A stretch of 64,000 nucleotides of DNA, taken from positions 1,426,001 through 1,490,000 of the forward strand of contig NC_015726.1 in the NCBI RefSeq assembly GCF_000219215.1, in the 5' to 3' direction. Source of the stretch: Cupriavidus necator N-1 (GTDB taxonomy: Bacteria; Pseudomonadota; Gammaproteobacteria; Burkholderiales; Burkholderiaceae). A program made the position numbers and the translations under genes. Position 1 is the first letter of the stretch, and each line of letters begins with the position of its first letter. The notes beneath the pieces are model-generated. The model did not search any database and was not told where the DNA came from. It saw nothing but the letters and a program-made list of their open reading frames with translations. Shown in pieces: positions 42,666 to 52,082 of this stretch.

Positions 42666-45017
42666 TTAGCGCTTGAGCTTGGCGAAGGCCGCGGCCATCG
42701 CGCCCGCCGGTTCCTGCTCGCGGCGGCCGCCACCGAAGCCCTTGCCACCATTGCGCTGGGCGCCGCGATCGCCACGGTCGCCGCCGGCACGCGCCGCGGC
42801 CTGGCCGGGCTCGTCGTCCAGGCGCATCGACAGGCCGATGCGGTTGCGCTTGACGTCGACCTCCATCACCTTGACCTTGACCACCTGGCCAGCCTTGACC
42901 ACCTCGTGTGCGTCCTTGACGAACTTGTTCGACAACGCCGAGATATGGACCAGGCCGTCCTGGTGCACGCCGATATCGACAAACGCACCGAAGGCTGCCA
43001 CGTTGGTGACCACGCCTTCCAGCACCATGCCGGGCTGCAGGTCCTTCACGTCTTCCACACCTTCCTGGAAGGTCGCGGTCTTGAACTCGGGGCGCGGGTC
43101 GCGGCCCGGCTTTTCCAGTTCGGTCAGGATGTCGCGCACGGTCGGCAGGCCGAAGGAGTCGTCGGTGAACTGCGTCGGCGACAGGCCGCGCAGCGCGTCG
43201 CGGTTGCCCATCACATCGCGCAGGCCCTTCTTGACGTGTTCCAGGATGCGCTGCACCACCGGATACGCTTCCGGGTGCACCGAGGAGCGGTCCAGCGGAT
43301 TGTCGCCGTCGTTGATGCGCAGGAAGCCGGCCGCCTGCTCGAAGGTCTTGTCGCCCAGGCGCGGCACCTGCTTCAGCGCGTTGCGGTTGGGGAAGGCGCC
43401 ATTGGCGTCGCGGAACTCGACGATATTGCGCGCCAGCACCGTGTTCAGGCCCGACACGCGCGCCAGCAGCGGCGCCGAGGCGGTGTTGACGTCCACGCCC
43501 ACGGCGTTGACGCAGTCTTCGACCACGGCGTCCAGCGCCCGCGCCAGCTCGCGCTGGTTGACGTCATGCTGGTACTGGCCCACGCCGATCGACTTGGGAT
43601 CGATCTTGACCAGTTCCGCCAGCGGATCCTGCAGCCGGCGGGCAATCGACACCGCGCCGCGCAGCGACACATCCAGGTCCGGGAATTCCTTGGCTGCCAG
43701 CTCCGACGCCGAATACACCGAAGCGCCGGCCTCGCTGACCACGATCTTGGTCAGCTTCAGCTCGGGCATCTGCTTCATCAGGTCCTGCACCAGCTTGTCG
43801 GTTTCGCGGCTGGCGGTGCCGTTGCCGATCGACACCAGCGCCACATTGTGCTGTTTTGCCAGGCGCGCCAGCGTGGCGAGCGAGCCGTTCCAGTCGCGGC
43901 GCGGCTCGTGCGGGTAGATGGTGGCGGTGTCCAGCAGCTTGCCGGTGCTGTCCACCACGGCGATCTTGCAGCCGGTGCGGATGCCCGGGTCGACGCCCAT
44001 CACGGACTTGGGCCCGGCTGGCGCGGCCAGCAGCAGCTCATGCAGGTTGCGGCCGAACACCTTGATGGCTTCGTTCTCCGCGGTTTCGCGCAGCTGCGTC
44101 AGCAGTTCGGTTTCCAGGTGGGGCTGCACCTTGACGCGCCAGCACCAGCGGCATACGTCGCCCAGCCACTTGTCGGCCGGGCGGCCCAGGTTCTGGACGC
44201 CGACATGGCGCGCGATCATGCCTTCGCACGGGTGCGGCACCATCGCGTCCTGTTCTTCGCCCAGGCCCAGCTTGACCATCAGCACGCCCGCGTTGCGGCC
44301 GCGGAACAGCGCCAGCGCGCGGTGCGACGGCACGGTGCGGATGGTCTCGCTGTAGCTGTAGTAGTCGCGGAACTTCTCTTCCTCGGCGGTTTCCTTGCCT
44401 TCCATCACGGTGGAGGCCACCACGCCGTTGTTCCACAGGTGCTCGCGCAGCTTGCCCAGCAGTTCCGCGGTCTCGCCGAACTGCTCGGACAGGATGTCGC
44501 GCGCGCCGTCCAGCGCGGCCTTGACATCCGGCACGCCGCCGTCGGCGGTGGGGTTGCCATTGACGTACTTGGCGGCCTCGCCCTGCGGATCCAGCGTGGG
44601 ATCGGCCAGCAGCGCCTGCGCCAGCGGCTCCAGCCCGCATTCGCGCGCGATCTGGGCGCGGGTGCGGCGCTTGGGCTTGTAGGGCAGGTAGAGGTCTTCG
44701 AGCGTCTGCTTGGTTTCGGCGGCCTCGATGGCGGCCTGGAGCTCGGGCGTGAGCTTGCCTTGCTCCTGGATCGACGCGAGGATGGCCGCGCGGCGGTCTT
44801 CCATGTCGCGCAGGTAGAGCAGGCGCTCTTCCAGGTTGCGCAGCTGCGTGTCATCCAGGTTGCCGGTCACTTCCTTGCGGTAGCGGGCGATGAAGGGCAC
44901 GGTGGCGCCTTCGTCGAGCAGCGCCACGGCCGCGGCCACCTGGCGGGGCTGCACGGACAGTTCAGCCGCGATGAGCGAGACAATCTTTTGCGAGACGGAT
45001 GCGGGCAGGTTGGACAT
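42666..45017 (-). CDS. tex: Transcription accessory protein Tex
   Basis: The 783-residue RNA-binding protein has the Tex architecture: N-terminal helical domain, YqgF/RNase-H-like domain around 320-440 ([20 protein letters not shown]), helix-hairpin-helix pair (about 490-560, [20 protein letters not shown]), and a C-terminal S1 domain (about 650-720, [20 protein letters not shown]). A Gly/Arg-rich tail ([20 protein letters not shown]) follows. Tex acts in RNA turnover and transcript release. Length is normal. Confidence 0.95.
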   Translation of the reverse strand: MSNLPASVSQKIVSLIAAELSVQPRQVAAAVALLDEGATVPFIARYRKEVTGNLDDTQLRNLEERLLYLRDMEDRRAAILASIQEQGKLTPELQAAIEAAETKQTLEDLYLPYKPKRRTRAQIARECGLEPLAQALLADPTLDPQGEAAKYVNGNPTADGGVPDVKAALDGARDILSEQFGETAELLGKLREHLWNNGVVASTVMEGKETAEEEKFRDYYSYSETIRTVPSHRALALFRGRNAGVLMVKLGLGEEQDAMVPHPCEGMIARHVGVQNLGRPADKWLGDVCRWCWRVKVQPHLETELLTQLRETAENEAIKVFGRNLHELLLAAPAGPKSVMGVDPGIRTGCKIAVVDSTGKLLDTATIYPHEPRRDWNGSLATLARLAKQHNVALVSIGNGTASRETDKLVQDLMKQMPELKLTKIVVSEAGASVYSASELAAKEFPDLDVSLRGAVSIARRLQDPLAELVKIDPKSIGVGQYQHDVNQRELARALDAVVEDCVNAVGVDVNTASAPLLARVSGLNTVLARNIVEFRDANGAFPNRNALKQVPRLGDKTFEQAAGFLRINDGDNPLDRSSVHPEAYPVVQRILEHVKKGLRDVMGNRDALRGLSPTQFTDDSFGLPTVRDILTELEKPGRDPRPEFKTATFQEGVEDVKDLQPGMVLEGVVTNVAAFGAFVDIGVHQDGLVHISALSNKFVKDAHEVVKAGQVVKVKVMEVDVKRNRIGLSMRLDDEPGQAAARAGGDRGDRGAQRNGGKGFGGGRREQEPAGAMAAAFAKLKR

Positions 45018-45186
45018 CGGAGAGCGCAGCGAAAAACGCAGTCAGTCGAAAGCGGGGCATTTTGCCACAAGCGCGGGAGGTATCCGCCGGGGCGCGCTGT
45101 GGGTGCGGGGCGGGCGGCGTCCCGCGCACGTCCGGAACGGGACGGCGGGGCAGGCCGGTGCCCGGCCCGGATGCTAGAATCCGGTC

Positions 45187-45978
45187 ATGATCGTCAAGTC
45201 CCGCCCGGCCGCCGCCAAGGCCACCATCCTGGCCATGCCAACCTTCGCCAACGTGCCTGAAACTTCCCTGTTCCGCTTCGGCCGCCTGGCTGCACTGGCC
45301 CTGGCTGCATGCGCCGTGCTGATGCCGCTGCGCGAGGCGCGCGCCCAGGCTTCCGCGCCCGCCGCGCCGCCCGCCGCCAACGGCCAGCGCGACTTTGCCG
45401 CCGAACGCAAGGCCGTCGAGGATTCGCGCGCCTGGACCAACTACCGCTTTGCCGCCGCCGAACGTGAGTGCTACGGCAAGTTCTTCGTCAACCACTGCAT
45501 CAACAACGCCAAGGAAGTCCAGCGCGAGGAGCTGCAGGTGCTGCGCAAGCGCGAACTTGAGGTAGGCGAGGCCGAACGCGCCCACCGCGCCGCCGAGCGC
45601 GACCGCGAACAGGCGCTGCGCAACGCCGAGTTCGAGGCCAGCCAGCCGAAGCGCTCGGCCAGTGAACAGTCCAGCCGCGAGGCCTTCCAGAAGAAGCAGC
45701 AGGAACAGCAACTGCGCGAGGCGCAGCGCCAGGGCGAGGCGCCGCAGCGTGCCGCCAACGCGCAGGCGTACGAAAAGAAGCAGTCTGACTTCGATGCCCG
45801 CATGAAGGAGGCCCAGCAGAAGGGCGCCGAGCAGGCCCGCCAGCGGCAGGAGAACGTCAAGACGTACGAGGCCAAGCAGCGCGACCTCGAACAGCGCCAG
45901 AAGGAACTGGAAGAGCGCCGCGCCAAGGCGAAGGAGCAACAGGGCCAGGCGTCGGCGCCGCGCCCGTTCGGCTTCTGA
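45187..45978 (+). CDS. Exported coiled-coil protein of unknown function
   Basis: The 263-residue product has an N-terminal hydrophobic signal (about 33-53, LAALALAACAVLMPLREARA) after a long polar leader. From residue about 70 on it is an almost continuous Glu/Gln/Arg/Lys-rich coiled coil, with two cysteines in ECYGKFFVNHCINNAKE (about 94-110). Related proteins are common and unnamed in Burkholderiales. A periplasmic location is likely; ATG 45235, giving MPTFANVP, is an alternative start. The 169 bp upstream of it holds its promoter and that of tex. Confidence 0.7.
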   Translation: MIVKSRPAAAKATILAMPTFANVPETSLFRFGRLAALALAACAVLMPLREARAQASAPAAPPAANGQRDFAAERKAVEDSRAWTNYRFAAAERECYGKFFVNHCINNAKEVQREELQVLRKRELEVGEAERAHRAAERDREQALRNAEFEASQPKRSASEQSSREAFQKKQQEQQLREAQRQGEAPQRAANAQAYEKKQSDFDARMKEAQQKGAEQARQRQENVKTYEAKQRDLEQRQKELEERRAKAKEQQGQASAPRPFGF

Positions 45979-46012
45979 GGCCCGGTACCGTGACAGCGCA
46001 GCGGAGGCATAG

Positions 46013-46216
46013 ATGGACAGCAATCTGAACACCCTGGAGCGGCGCATCATGGAGTTGCAGATCGAGCACCGCGACCTGGATTTCCTGATCGACCGGCTTG
46101 CCAGCGACGCCGTCCATGATGAACTGCAGCTGCGCCGGCTGAAGAAGCGCCGCCTCAAGCTGAAGGACGCCATCACGCTGCTGCAGCTGCAGCTCGAACC
46201 CGACGTGCCGGCCTGA
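46013..46216 (+). CDS. YdcH-like DUF465 small protein
   Basis: The 67-residue helical protein belongs to the DUF465/YdcH family: LERRIMELQIEHRDLDFLID and the basic second helix LQLRRLKKRRLKLKDAITLL. Family members form small helical hairpins of unknown function, often growth-phase regulated. It follows the coiled-coil protein gene by 34 bp and precedes the helicase gene by 24 bp, so all three may share a transcript. Confidence 0.85.
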   Translation: MDSNLNTLERRIMELQIEHRDLDFLIDRLASDAVHDELQLRRLKKRRLKLKDAITLLQLQLEPDVPA

Positions 46217-46240
46217 GCGCATCCGCGCCAGGCTGGCCGA

Positions 46241-48442
46241 TTGCCACCGGCCCTGTCCGGCGGCCCATACAACATCCCCCCTCCCTTGTCCGATCTTCCA
46301 GATTCCCCTGAGTCGTCCGAAGCCGTCAGCCTGACCGACGCCGGGTCGCCCGTGCCTGCCGCGCCCGCCGACGTCGGCGCCAGCCGCGGCGCTGAACTGG
46401 CCACCATCTTTGCCGATACCGGCACGCTGGCCCAGGCCATTCCCGGCTACCGGCCACGCGCCTCGCAGCACAAGATGGCCGAGGCCGTCGCCGACGCGAT
46501 CGCGCAGAACGATTCCGTCATCGTCGAGGCGGGCACCGGCACCGGCAAGACCTACGCCTACCTGGTGCCGGCGATGCTGTGGGGCGGCAAGGTGATCCTG
46601 TCGACCGGCACCAAGAACCTGCAGGACCAGCTGTTCCTGCGCGATATCCCCACCGTGCGCCATGCGCTGAACGTGCCGGTCTCGGTGGCGCTGCTCAAGG
46701 GCCGCGCCAACTACGTCTGCCACTACCACCTGGAACGCGCGCAGGCCAACGGGCGCCTGGCGTCGCGCCAGGATGCGGCATGGCTGCGCGACATCGGCCG
46801 CTTCGTCAAGGAAACCTCCACCGGCGACAAGGCCGAGCTGGCGTCCGTGCCCGAGAACGCGCCGGTATGGCAGATGGTGACCTCCACGCGCGACAACTGC
46901 CTGGGATCGGAATGCCCGCATTACAAGGAATGCTTTGTGATGCGCGCGCGCAAGGAAGCGCAGCAGGCCGACGTGGTGGTGGTCAACCATCACCTGTTCT
47001 TTGCCGACGTGGTGCTGCGCGACACCGGCATGGCGGAACTGCTGCCGGCGGCCAACACCGTGATCTTCGACGAGGCCCACCAGCTGCCCGAGACCGCCAC
47101 GCTGTTCTTCGGCGAGACGCTTTCCACCAGCCAGCTGCTGGAAATCGCCCGCGATGCCGTGGCCGAAGGCCTGTCGCATGCACGCGATGCGGTGGACTGG
47201 GTCGCGCTGGCCGCGCCGCTGGAGCGCGCCGCGCGCGACCTGCGCCTGGCCTTCAGCAAGGACAATGCGCGGCTGGCGCTGGGCCAGATCGAGGCCGACC
47301 GCCGTATCGCCGAGCCTTTCAACGAGACGCTCGATGCGCTGGACGAGGCGTTGTCAGACTTCGTCGAGATGCTCGAAAGCCAGGCCGAGCGTGCCGAATC
47401 GCTGCAGCAATGCCACCGCCGCGCGCTGGAGCTGGCCAACAAGCTGGCCGCGTGGCGCGCCGATGCCGCGCCCGTGCCGGCACCGCAGCAGACGGAAGGC
47501 GAGGGAGAAGCAGCCCCGGCGGTGCCCGCGGGGGCTGAAACCGTGCGCTGGGTCGAGGTGTTCTCGCATACCGTGCAGCTGCACCGCACGCCGTTGTCGA
47601 TCGCGCCGATCTTCACGCGCCAGCGCGACGGCCAGCCGCGCGCCTGGGTCTTCACCTCGGCCACGCTGTCGGTGAAAGGCAACTTCACCCACTACGCCGC
47701 GCAGTTGGGGCTCGACAAGGACCGCTCGCTGACGCTGCCCAGCCCGTTCGATTACGCGAAGCAGGCGCTGCTCTACGTGCCGCGCGACATGCCGGCGCCG
47801 CAGTCGCCGCAGTTCACCGACGCGGTGGTGCAGGCGGCATTGCCGCTGATCGAGGCCGCCGGCGGGCGCACCTTCCTGCTGTGCACCACGCTGCGCGCCG
47901 TGCAGCGTGCCTCGGACCTGCTTTATGACGCGTTCGCCGAGCGCGGCCTGAACCTGCCGCTGCTGGTGCAGGGCCAGGCCAGCCGCACCGAGTTGCTGGA
48001 CCGCTTCCGCGAACTGGGCAATGCGGTGCTGGTCGGCAGCCAGAGCTTCTGGGAAGGCGTGGATGTGCGCGGCGAGGCGCTGTCGCTGGTGATCATCGAC
48101 AAGCTGCCGTTCGCGCCGCCCGACGACCCGGTGCTGGCCGCGCGCATGGAAGTGCTGCAGAAGAAGGGCCTGAGCCCGTTTGCCGTGCACCAGCTGCCGC
48201 ATGCGGTGATCACGCTCAAGCAGGGGGCGGGGCGGCTGATCCGTTCGGAGTCTGACCGCGGCGTACTGGCGATCTTCGATACGCGGCTGGTCGAGAAGCC
48301 CTATGGCCGGCAGATCTGGCAAAGCCTGCCGCCGTTCACGCGCACGCGTGAGGCAGCGACGGTGGTGCGGTTCCTGGAGTCGCTGCGCAGTCCTGGCAAG
48401 GAAGCTGAGGCGGAGCCCGCAGGGGAAGCGGCAGCGGACTGA
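46241..48442 (+). CDS. DinG/YoaA-like ATP-dependent DNA helicase
   Basis: The 733-residue XPD-like superfamily 2 helicase has motif I EAGTGTGKTYAYLVP (about 90-105), four cysteines for a [4Fe-4S] cluster (YVCHYHLERA, then CLGSECPHYKEC), motif II IFDEAHQLPE, and the C-terminal helicase half with SQSFWEGVDVRGEALSLVII and QGAGRLIRSESDRG. The reading frame has no ATG near its start: TTG at 46241 or 46286, or GTG at 46352, must be used. It probably repairs or unwinds forked and D-loop DNA. Confidence 0.9.
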   Translation: MPPALSGGPYNIPPPLSDLPDSPESSEAVSLTDAGSPVPAAPADVGASRGAELATIFADTGTLAQAIPGYRPRASQHKMAEAVADAIAQNDSVIVEAGTGTGKTYAYLVPAMLWGGKVILSTGTKNLQDQLFLRDIPTVRHALNVPVSVALLKGRANYVCHYHLERAQANGRLASRQDAAWLRDIGRFVKETSTGDKAELASVPENAPVWQMVTSTRDNCLGSECPHYKECFVMRARKEAQQADVVVVNHHLFFADVVLRDTGMAELLPAANTVIFDEAHQLPETATLFFGETLSTSQLLEIARDAVAEGLSHARDAVDWVALAAPLERAARDLRLAFSKDNARLALGQIEADRRIAEPFNETLDALDEALSDFVEMLESQAERAESLQQCHRRALELANKLAAWRADAAPVPAPQQTEGEGEAAPAVPAGAETVRWVEVFSHTVQLHRTPLSIAPIFTRQRDGQPRAWVFTSATLSVKGNFTHYAAQLGLDKDRSLTLPSPFDYAKQALLYVPRDMPAPQSPQFTDAVVQAALPLIEAAGGRTFLLCTTLRAVQRASDLLYDAFAERGLNLPLLVQGQASRTELLDRFRELGNAVLVGSQSFWEGVDVRGEALSLVIIDKLPFAPPDDPVLAARMEVLQKKGLSPFAVHQLPHAVITLKQGAGRLIRSESDRGVLAIFDTRLVEKPYGRQIWQSLPPFTRTREAATVVRFLESLRSPGKEAEAEPAGEAAAD

Positions 48443-48464
48443 ACGCTGCGGGTGCCGGAAAAAG

Positions 48465-48500
48465 AAAAACGGGACGTATCGGAGGATACGTCCCGTTTTT
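48465..48500. terminator. Strong bidirectional terminator between the helicase and bamD genes
   Basis: A perfect 16 bp stem, ending in AAAAA on one side and TTTTT on the other (48465-48480, 48485-48500), has a GGAG loop. It is placed between convergent genes and works for both strands. Confidence 0.95.
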
Positions 48501-48522
48501 TATGGCCGCTGGCCAGCCGGCG

Positions 48523-49338
48523 TCAGAACACTTCCCACCAGGCCTTGTCCTTGCGGCGCGCGCCGTACTTGATGAAGTCGCTCTCGGGGAAGTTGCGCTC
48601 CATCACGCGCGCGGTGTCGTCGCGCAGGTCCTTCATGCCCATCGCGTCATACGAGCGGATCATGATGTACAGGGCCTCTTCGTTGGCCGGCGCGCCATCG
48701 TAGTCCTTCAGTGACTGCTGGGCACGGTTGACGGCGGCAAGGTAGGCGCCGCGCCGGTAGTAGTAGCGCGCGGCATGCACTTCATGCTGGGCCAGCGAGT
48801 TGACGATGTACTGCATGCGCAGCGTCGCGTCGGGGGTGTACTTGCTTTCCGGGTAGCGGGTGATCAGCGTATGGAAGGCGTCGTACGCGGCGCGGGCGGC
48901 CTTGGGATCGCGCTCGCTCAGGTCCTGGCCCGAGAATCGGCCCAGCCAGCCCAGGTTGTCGTTGAAGTTGATCAGGCCCTTGAGATAGTAGGCGTAATCG
49001 ATATTGGGATGATTCGGGTGCAGCTGGATGAAGCGGTCCACCGCGGCCAGGGCTGCTGCCGTTTCACCATCCTTGTAGCTGGCGTAGGCGGTATCGATCT
49101 GGGCCTGCTGCGCATAGCGGCCAAACGGATAGCGGCCTTCGAGCTTTTCATACAGCTTGACGGCACGCGTGTAGTCGCCGCCATCCAGCGCATCCTTGGC
49201 TTCCGAATATAATTTGTTGGCCGACCAGCCTGCGGTCTCGTCGGGTTGGTCCGCCAGCAGGCCGCATGCAGACAGCATGACGCAGCCGCCTGCGAGCAGA
49301 ACCGCTCCAATTGTCGTGCGCCAGCGCGCGCGTTTCAT
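48523..49338 (-). CDS. bamD: Outer membrane assembly lipoprotein BamD
   Basis: The 271-residue lipoprotein of the BAM complex has signal peptide and lipobox LSAC ([20 protein letters not shown] then MLSAC) followed by five TPR-like repeats (about 40-260), including [20 protein letters not shown] and [20 protein letters not shown]. It works with BamA to fold beta-barrel proteins in the outer membrane. ATG 49338 gives a normal signal; 49353 and 49359 are possible. It is divergent from rluD, as in many proteobacteria. Confidence 0.94.
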   Translation of the reverse strand: MKRARWRTTIGAVLLAGGCVMLSACGLLADQPDETAGWSANKLYSEAKDALDGGDYTRAVKLYEKLEGRYPFGRYAQQAQIDTAYASYKDGETAAALAAVDRFIQLHPNHPNIDYAYYLKGLINFNDNLGWLGRFSGQDLSERDPKAARAAYDAFHTLITRYPESKYTPDATLRMQYIVNSLAQHEVHAARYYYRRGAYLAAVNRAQQSLKDYDGAPANEEALYIMIRSYDAMGMKDLRDDTARVMERNFPESDFIKYGARRKDKAWWEVF

Positions 49339-49370
49339 GCTCTGCAATTGCATGGGCAATCGTATCCCGG

Positions 49371-50633
49371 ATGAAGAAAAATAGCGTCAAGCATTATAGC
49401 CCAAGCCCCCAGCCCCACCCCGAAGCCGGAGGTGGCGTGGGAGGACTTCCACCAGAACGGGTGCGCGCAGCCGCGTCCGTGGCCGATTTCGAGGCACATC
49501 CCGAGGAATTTGAAGACCTTGCCGAAGCGCCGACCGGCAGCGGCGCGCCAGCTGCCGAGCCGGCCGTGACCCTGACGCTGGAGGTGGACAGCGCCTCACA
49601 TGGCCAGCGGCTCGATAAATTGCTCGCGCGGCACTTCAGCGAGTTTTCACGCAGCCGCCTGCAACAGTGGATCGAAAGCGGCGCGGTGCGCGTCGACGGC
49701 CAGGTGCGCCGGCCGCGCGACGCGGTGCAGATGGGCAACCGCATCGAGATCCAGCCGCAGGCCGCGCCGGAATCGTCAGCTTTCTCGCCCGAGGACGTGC
49801 CGCTGGACGTGGTCTATGAAGACGACACCCTGCTGGTGATCAACAAGCCCGCCGGGCTGGTGGTACACCCGGCTGCCGGCAACTGGAGCGGCACCGTGCT
49901 CAACGGGTTGCTGCACCGCGACCCCGCCGCCACGTCGCTGCCGCGCGCGGGCATCGTGCACCGGCTCGACAAGGAAACCTCCGGGCTGATGGTGGTGGCG
50001 CGCTCGCTGACCGCGCAGACCGACCTGGTGCGCCAGCTGCAGGCGCGCACGGTCAAGCGCACCTATATCGCGCTGGTGTGGGGCCGCACCTATGACGAGG
50101 GCACCATCGACGCGCCCATCGGCCGCGACCCGCGCGAGCGCACGCGCATGGCGGTCGTGCATACCGCCAGCGGCAAGCCGTCGCGCACGCATTTCCGCAC
50201 GCTGGCCACGGTGCCGCTGGGGCGGGGCTTTGTGTCGATGGTGATGTGCAAGCTGGAGACTGGCCGCACGCACCAGATCCGCGTGCATTTCGAATCGATC
50301 GGCCATCCGCTGGTGGGCGACCCGGTCTACTTCCGCGCCACGCAGCGCGGGCAGCGCCCGGCGGTACGCGCGCCGCTGCCGGTGCCGTATGAGCGCCAGG
50401 CACTGCATGCGTACCAGCTCGGCCTGGTGCATCCGGCCACCGGCAAGCGCATGTCGTGGACCGCGCAGCCTCCGGAAGACCTGCAGGCGTTGATCGATGC
50501 GCTGGATTTTGAAAGCGCGCAGGCCGACGAGGAAGAAGAAGCCTGGGACGAAGTCTGGGAAGGCGGCGAGGCCCACTGGGAATATGCCGGCGATGACGAA
50601 GACGGTGACGATGACGATGAGCGCAGCGCCTGA
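49371..50633 (+). CDS. rluD: 23S rRNA pseudouridine synthase RluD with extended ends
   Basis: The 420-residue enzyme makes pseudouridines 1911, 1915 and 1917 in helix 69 of 23S rRNA. It has an S4 domain (about 75-135, [20 protein letters not shown]) and a catalytic core with [16 protein letters not shown] containing the catalytic Asp, RTYIALVWG and [20 protein letters not shown]. RluD usually has about 325 residues. Here there is a Pro/Glu/Ala-rich N-terminal extension of about 65 residues and a very acidic C-terminal tail (about 385-420). Its end overlaps pgeF by 17 bp. Confidence 0.93.
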   Translation: MKKNSVKHYSPSPQPHPEAGGGVGGLPPERVRAAASVADFEAHPEEFEDLAEAPTGSGAPAAEPAVTLTLEVDSASHGQRLDKLLARHFSEFSRSRLQQWIESGAVRVDGQVRRPRDAVQMGNRIEIQPQAAPESSAFSPEDVPLDVVYEDDTLLVINKPAGLVVHPAAGNWSGTVLNGLLHRDPAATSLPRAGIVHRLDKETSGLMVVARSLTAQTDLVRQLQARTVKRTYIALVWGRTYDEGTIDAPIGRDPRERTRMAVVHTASGKPSRTHFRTLATVPLGRGFVSMVMCKLETGRTHQIRVHFESIGHPLVGDPVYFRATQRGQRPAVRAPLPVPYERQALHAYQLGLVHPATGKRMSWTAQPPEDLQALIDALDFESAQADEEEEAWDEVWEGGEAHWEYAGDDEDGDDDDERSA

Positions 50634-51420
50634 TCCCGCCTGGCTGGTCCCTGACTGGCCCGCGCCGGCGCGTGTGTGCGCGCTATCCACGACGCGCCAG
50701 GGCGGCGTCAGCAAGGGCCCGTACGGGCTTGCCGGCGGCGCCCCGGGCGGCCTGAACCTGGGCACCCACGTCGGCGACGATGCCGCGGACGTGGCGCGCA
50801 ACCGTGCGCGGCTGGCTGCGTGCCTGCCGTCGATGCCGCAGTGGCTGGAGCAGGTGCATGGCTGCGCGGTGGCGACGGTCGATCATGTCGCGGCCCCGAG
50901 CGCGCCCGTGCCCCAGGCCGACGCGAGCCTGGCGTTGGCATCCGGCCACGTCTGCGCCGTGATGACGGCGGATTGCCTGCCGGTGCTGCTGTGCGATGCG
51001 CAGGGGACGGTGGTGGGCGCCGCGCATGCGGGCTGGCGCGGCCTGTGCAGCGGCGTGATCGAAGCCACGCTGTCACGGATGCAGGCCGCCGCCGGTGCTG
51101 GCGCCCCGCGCTGGCTGGCGTGGCTGGGCCCGGCCATCGGCCCCGATGCGTTCGAGGTGGGTGCGGAAGTGCGCGATGCTTTCCTGGCGCAGGCACGCGC
51201 CGATGAACAGGCCGCGGTTGCCGCAGCCTTCCGCGCTGGCGCACCGGGCAAGTACCTTGCCGACATCTATGCGCTGGCGCGCACGCGCCTGGCGCGCGCC
51301 GGCTGCACCGAGGTCTACGGCGGCGACGCCTGTACCGTGGGCGAAGCCGGTCGCTTCTACTCCTATCGGCGCGACGGCGTGACCGGCCGCATGGCCAGCC
51401 TGGTCTGGCTGGCGGACTGA
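50617..51420 (+). CDS. pgeF: Peptidoglycan editing factor PgeF (YfiH, laccase-domain family)
   Basis: The 267-residue Cu-oxidase_4 family protein has metal-site motifs [18 protein letters not shown] and [13 protein letters not shown]. PgeF removes wrongly built L-Ser-containing precursors from peptidoglycan synthesis; some members oxidise phenols or act on nucleosides. ATG 50617 ([17 protein letters not shown]) matches the family start, though ATG 50593 and 50611 are also in frame. It overlaps rluD, an arrangement seen widely. Lies upstream of the pha locus. Confidence 0.92.
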   Translation: MSAAPDPAWLVPDWPAPARVCALSTTRQGGVSKGPYGLAGGAPGGLNLGTHVGDDAADVARNRARLAACLPSMPQWLEQVHGCAVATVDHVAAPSAPVPQADASLALASGHVCAVMTADCLPVLLCDAQGTVVGAAHAGWRGLCSGVIEATLSRMQAAAGAGAPRWLAWLGPAIGPDAFEVGAEVRDAFLAQARADEQAAVAAAFRAGAPGKYLADIYALARTRLARAGCTEVYGGDACTVGEAGRFYSYRRDGVTGRMASLVWLAD

Positions 51421-51433
51421 GCCGGCCGCTGCC

Positions 51434-51637
51434 TCACTCGTCCTTGCCCCTGGCCGCCTGCGCGCGCTCGGCTTCGGCCTTGCGCCGCCGCCGGCCGGGC
51501 GTGCCCATGATGTAGAGCACCAGCGCCACCGGCGCCACGCCATACATCAGGAAGGTGGCAACCCCTGCCACCACGGTGTGCTCGGTGATCGCCATCATCA
51601 GCGCCACGTAGAGCCAGCCAATGGCCACGATGTACAT
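51434..51637 (-). CDS. Small membrane protein of unknown function
   Basis: The 67-residue product has two hydrophobic segments (about 2-20 and 24-45, YIVAIGWLYVALMMAI and GVATFLMYGVAPVALVLYIM) and a strongly basic tail (GRRRRKAEAERAQAARGKDE). AAGGAT lies upstream of ATG 51637. A gene in the same place occurs upstream of phaC in C. necator as I recall it. It converges on pgeF and is divergent from phaC. Function unknown. Confidence 0.75.
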   Translation of the reverse strand: MYIVAIGWLYVALMMAITEHTVVAGVATFLMYGVAPVALVLYIMGTPGRRRRKAEAERAQAARGKDE

Positions 51638-51742
51638 CAAAATTTCATCCTTCTCGCCTATGCTCTGTGGCCTCGGCAGATGCGAGCGCTGCATACCGTC
51701 CGGTAGGTCGGGAAGCGCGCGGCGCCGGGACGGATTCCCGCA

Positions 51743-51772
51743 TTGACAGCGCGTGCGTTGCAAGGCAACAAT
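51743..51772 (+). promoter_or_regulatory. Promoter of the phaCAB operon
   Basis: TTGACA (51743-51748) and AACAAT (51767-51772) lie 18 bp apart. This is the same pair described for the phaC1 promoter of C. necator H16, about 310 bp upstream of the start codon. The sequence is kept here. Confidence 0.88.
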
Positions 51773-52082
51773 GAGCTCAAATGTCTCGGAATCGCTGACG
51801 ATTCCCAGGTTTCTCCGGCAAGCATACCGCATGGCGTTGCCACGCCAGAGTGTCGCGTTTGCCGGATAAAAGGGGAGCCGCTATCGGAATGGACGCGAGC
51901 TATGGCCGCAGCAGGTGCGGTCTAGGCTTCCAGCCAGTTCCAGGGCAGATGTGCCGGCAGACCCTCCCGCTTTGGGGAGGCGCAAGCCGGGTCCATTCGG
52001 ATAGCATCTCCCCATGCAAAGTGCCGGCCAGGGCAATGCCCGGAGCCGGTTCGAATAGTGACGGCAGAGAGACAATCAAATC
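51773..52082 (+). other. Long phaC leader region
   Basis: About 300 bp between the phaC promoter and start codon carry no gene. A CCTCCC/GGGAGG hairpin (51963-51980) lies within. A modest AGAGAGA Shine-Dalgarno precedes the ATG by about 10 bp. No known riboswitch class is recognisable. Confidence 0.7.

Noticed and set aside
42636..45260. An 874-codon open frame on the plus strand opposite tex
   Set aside because: It is a mirror of the high-GC tex gene. Its product is low-complexity His/Ala/Arg-rich with no domain, whereas tex on the minus strand has clear S1, helix-hairpin-helix and YqgF motifs.
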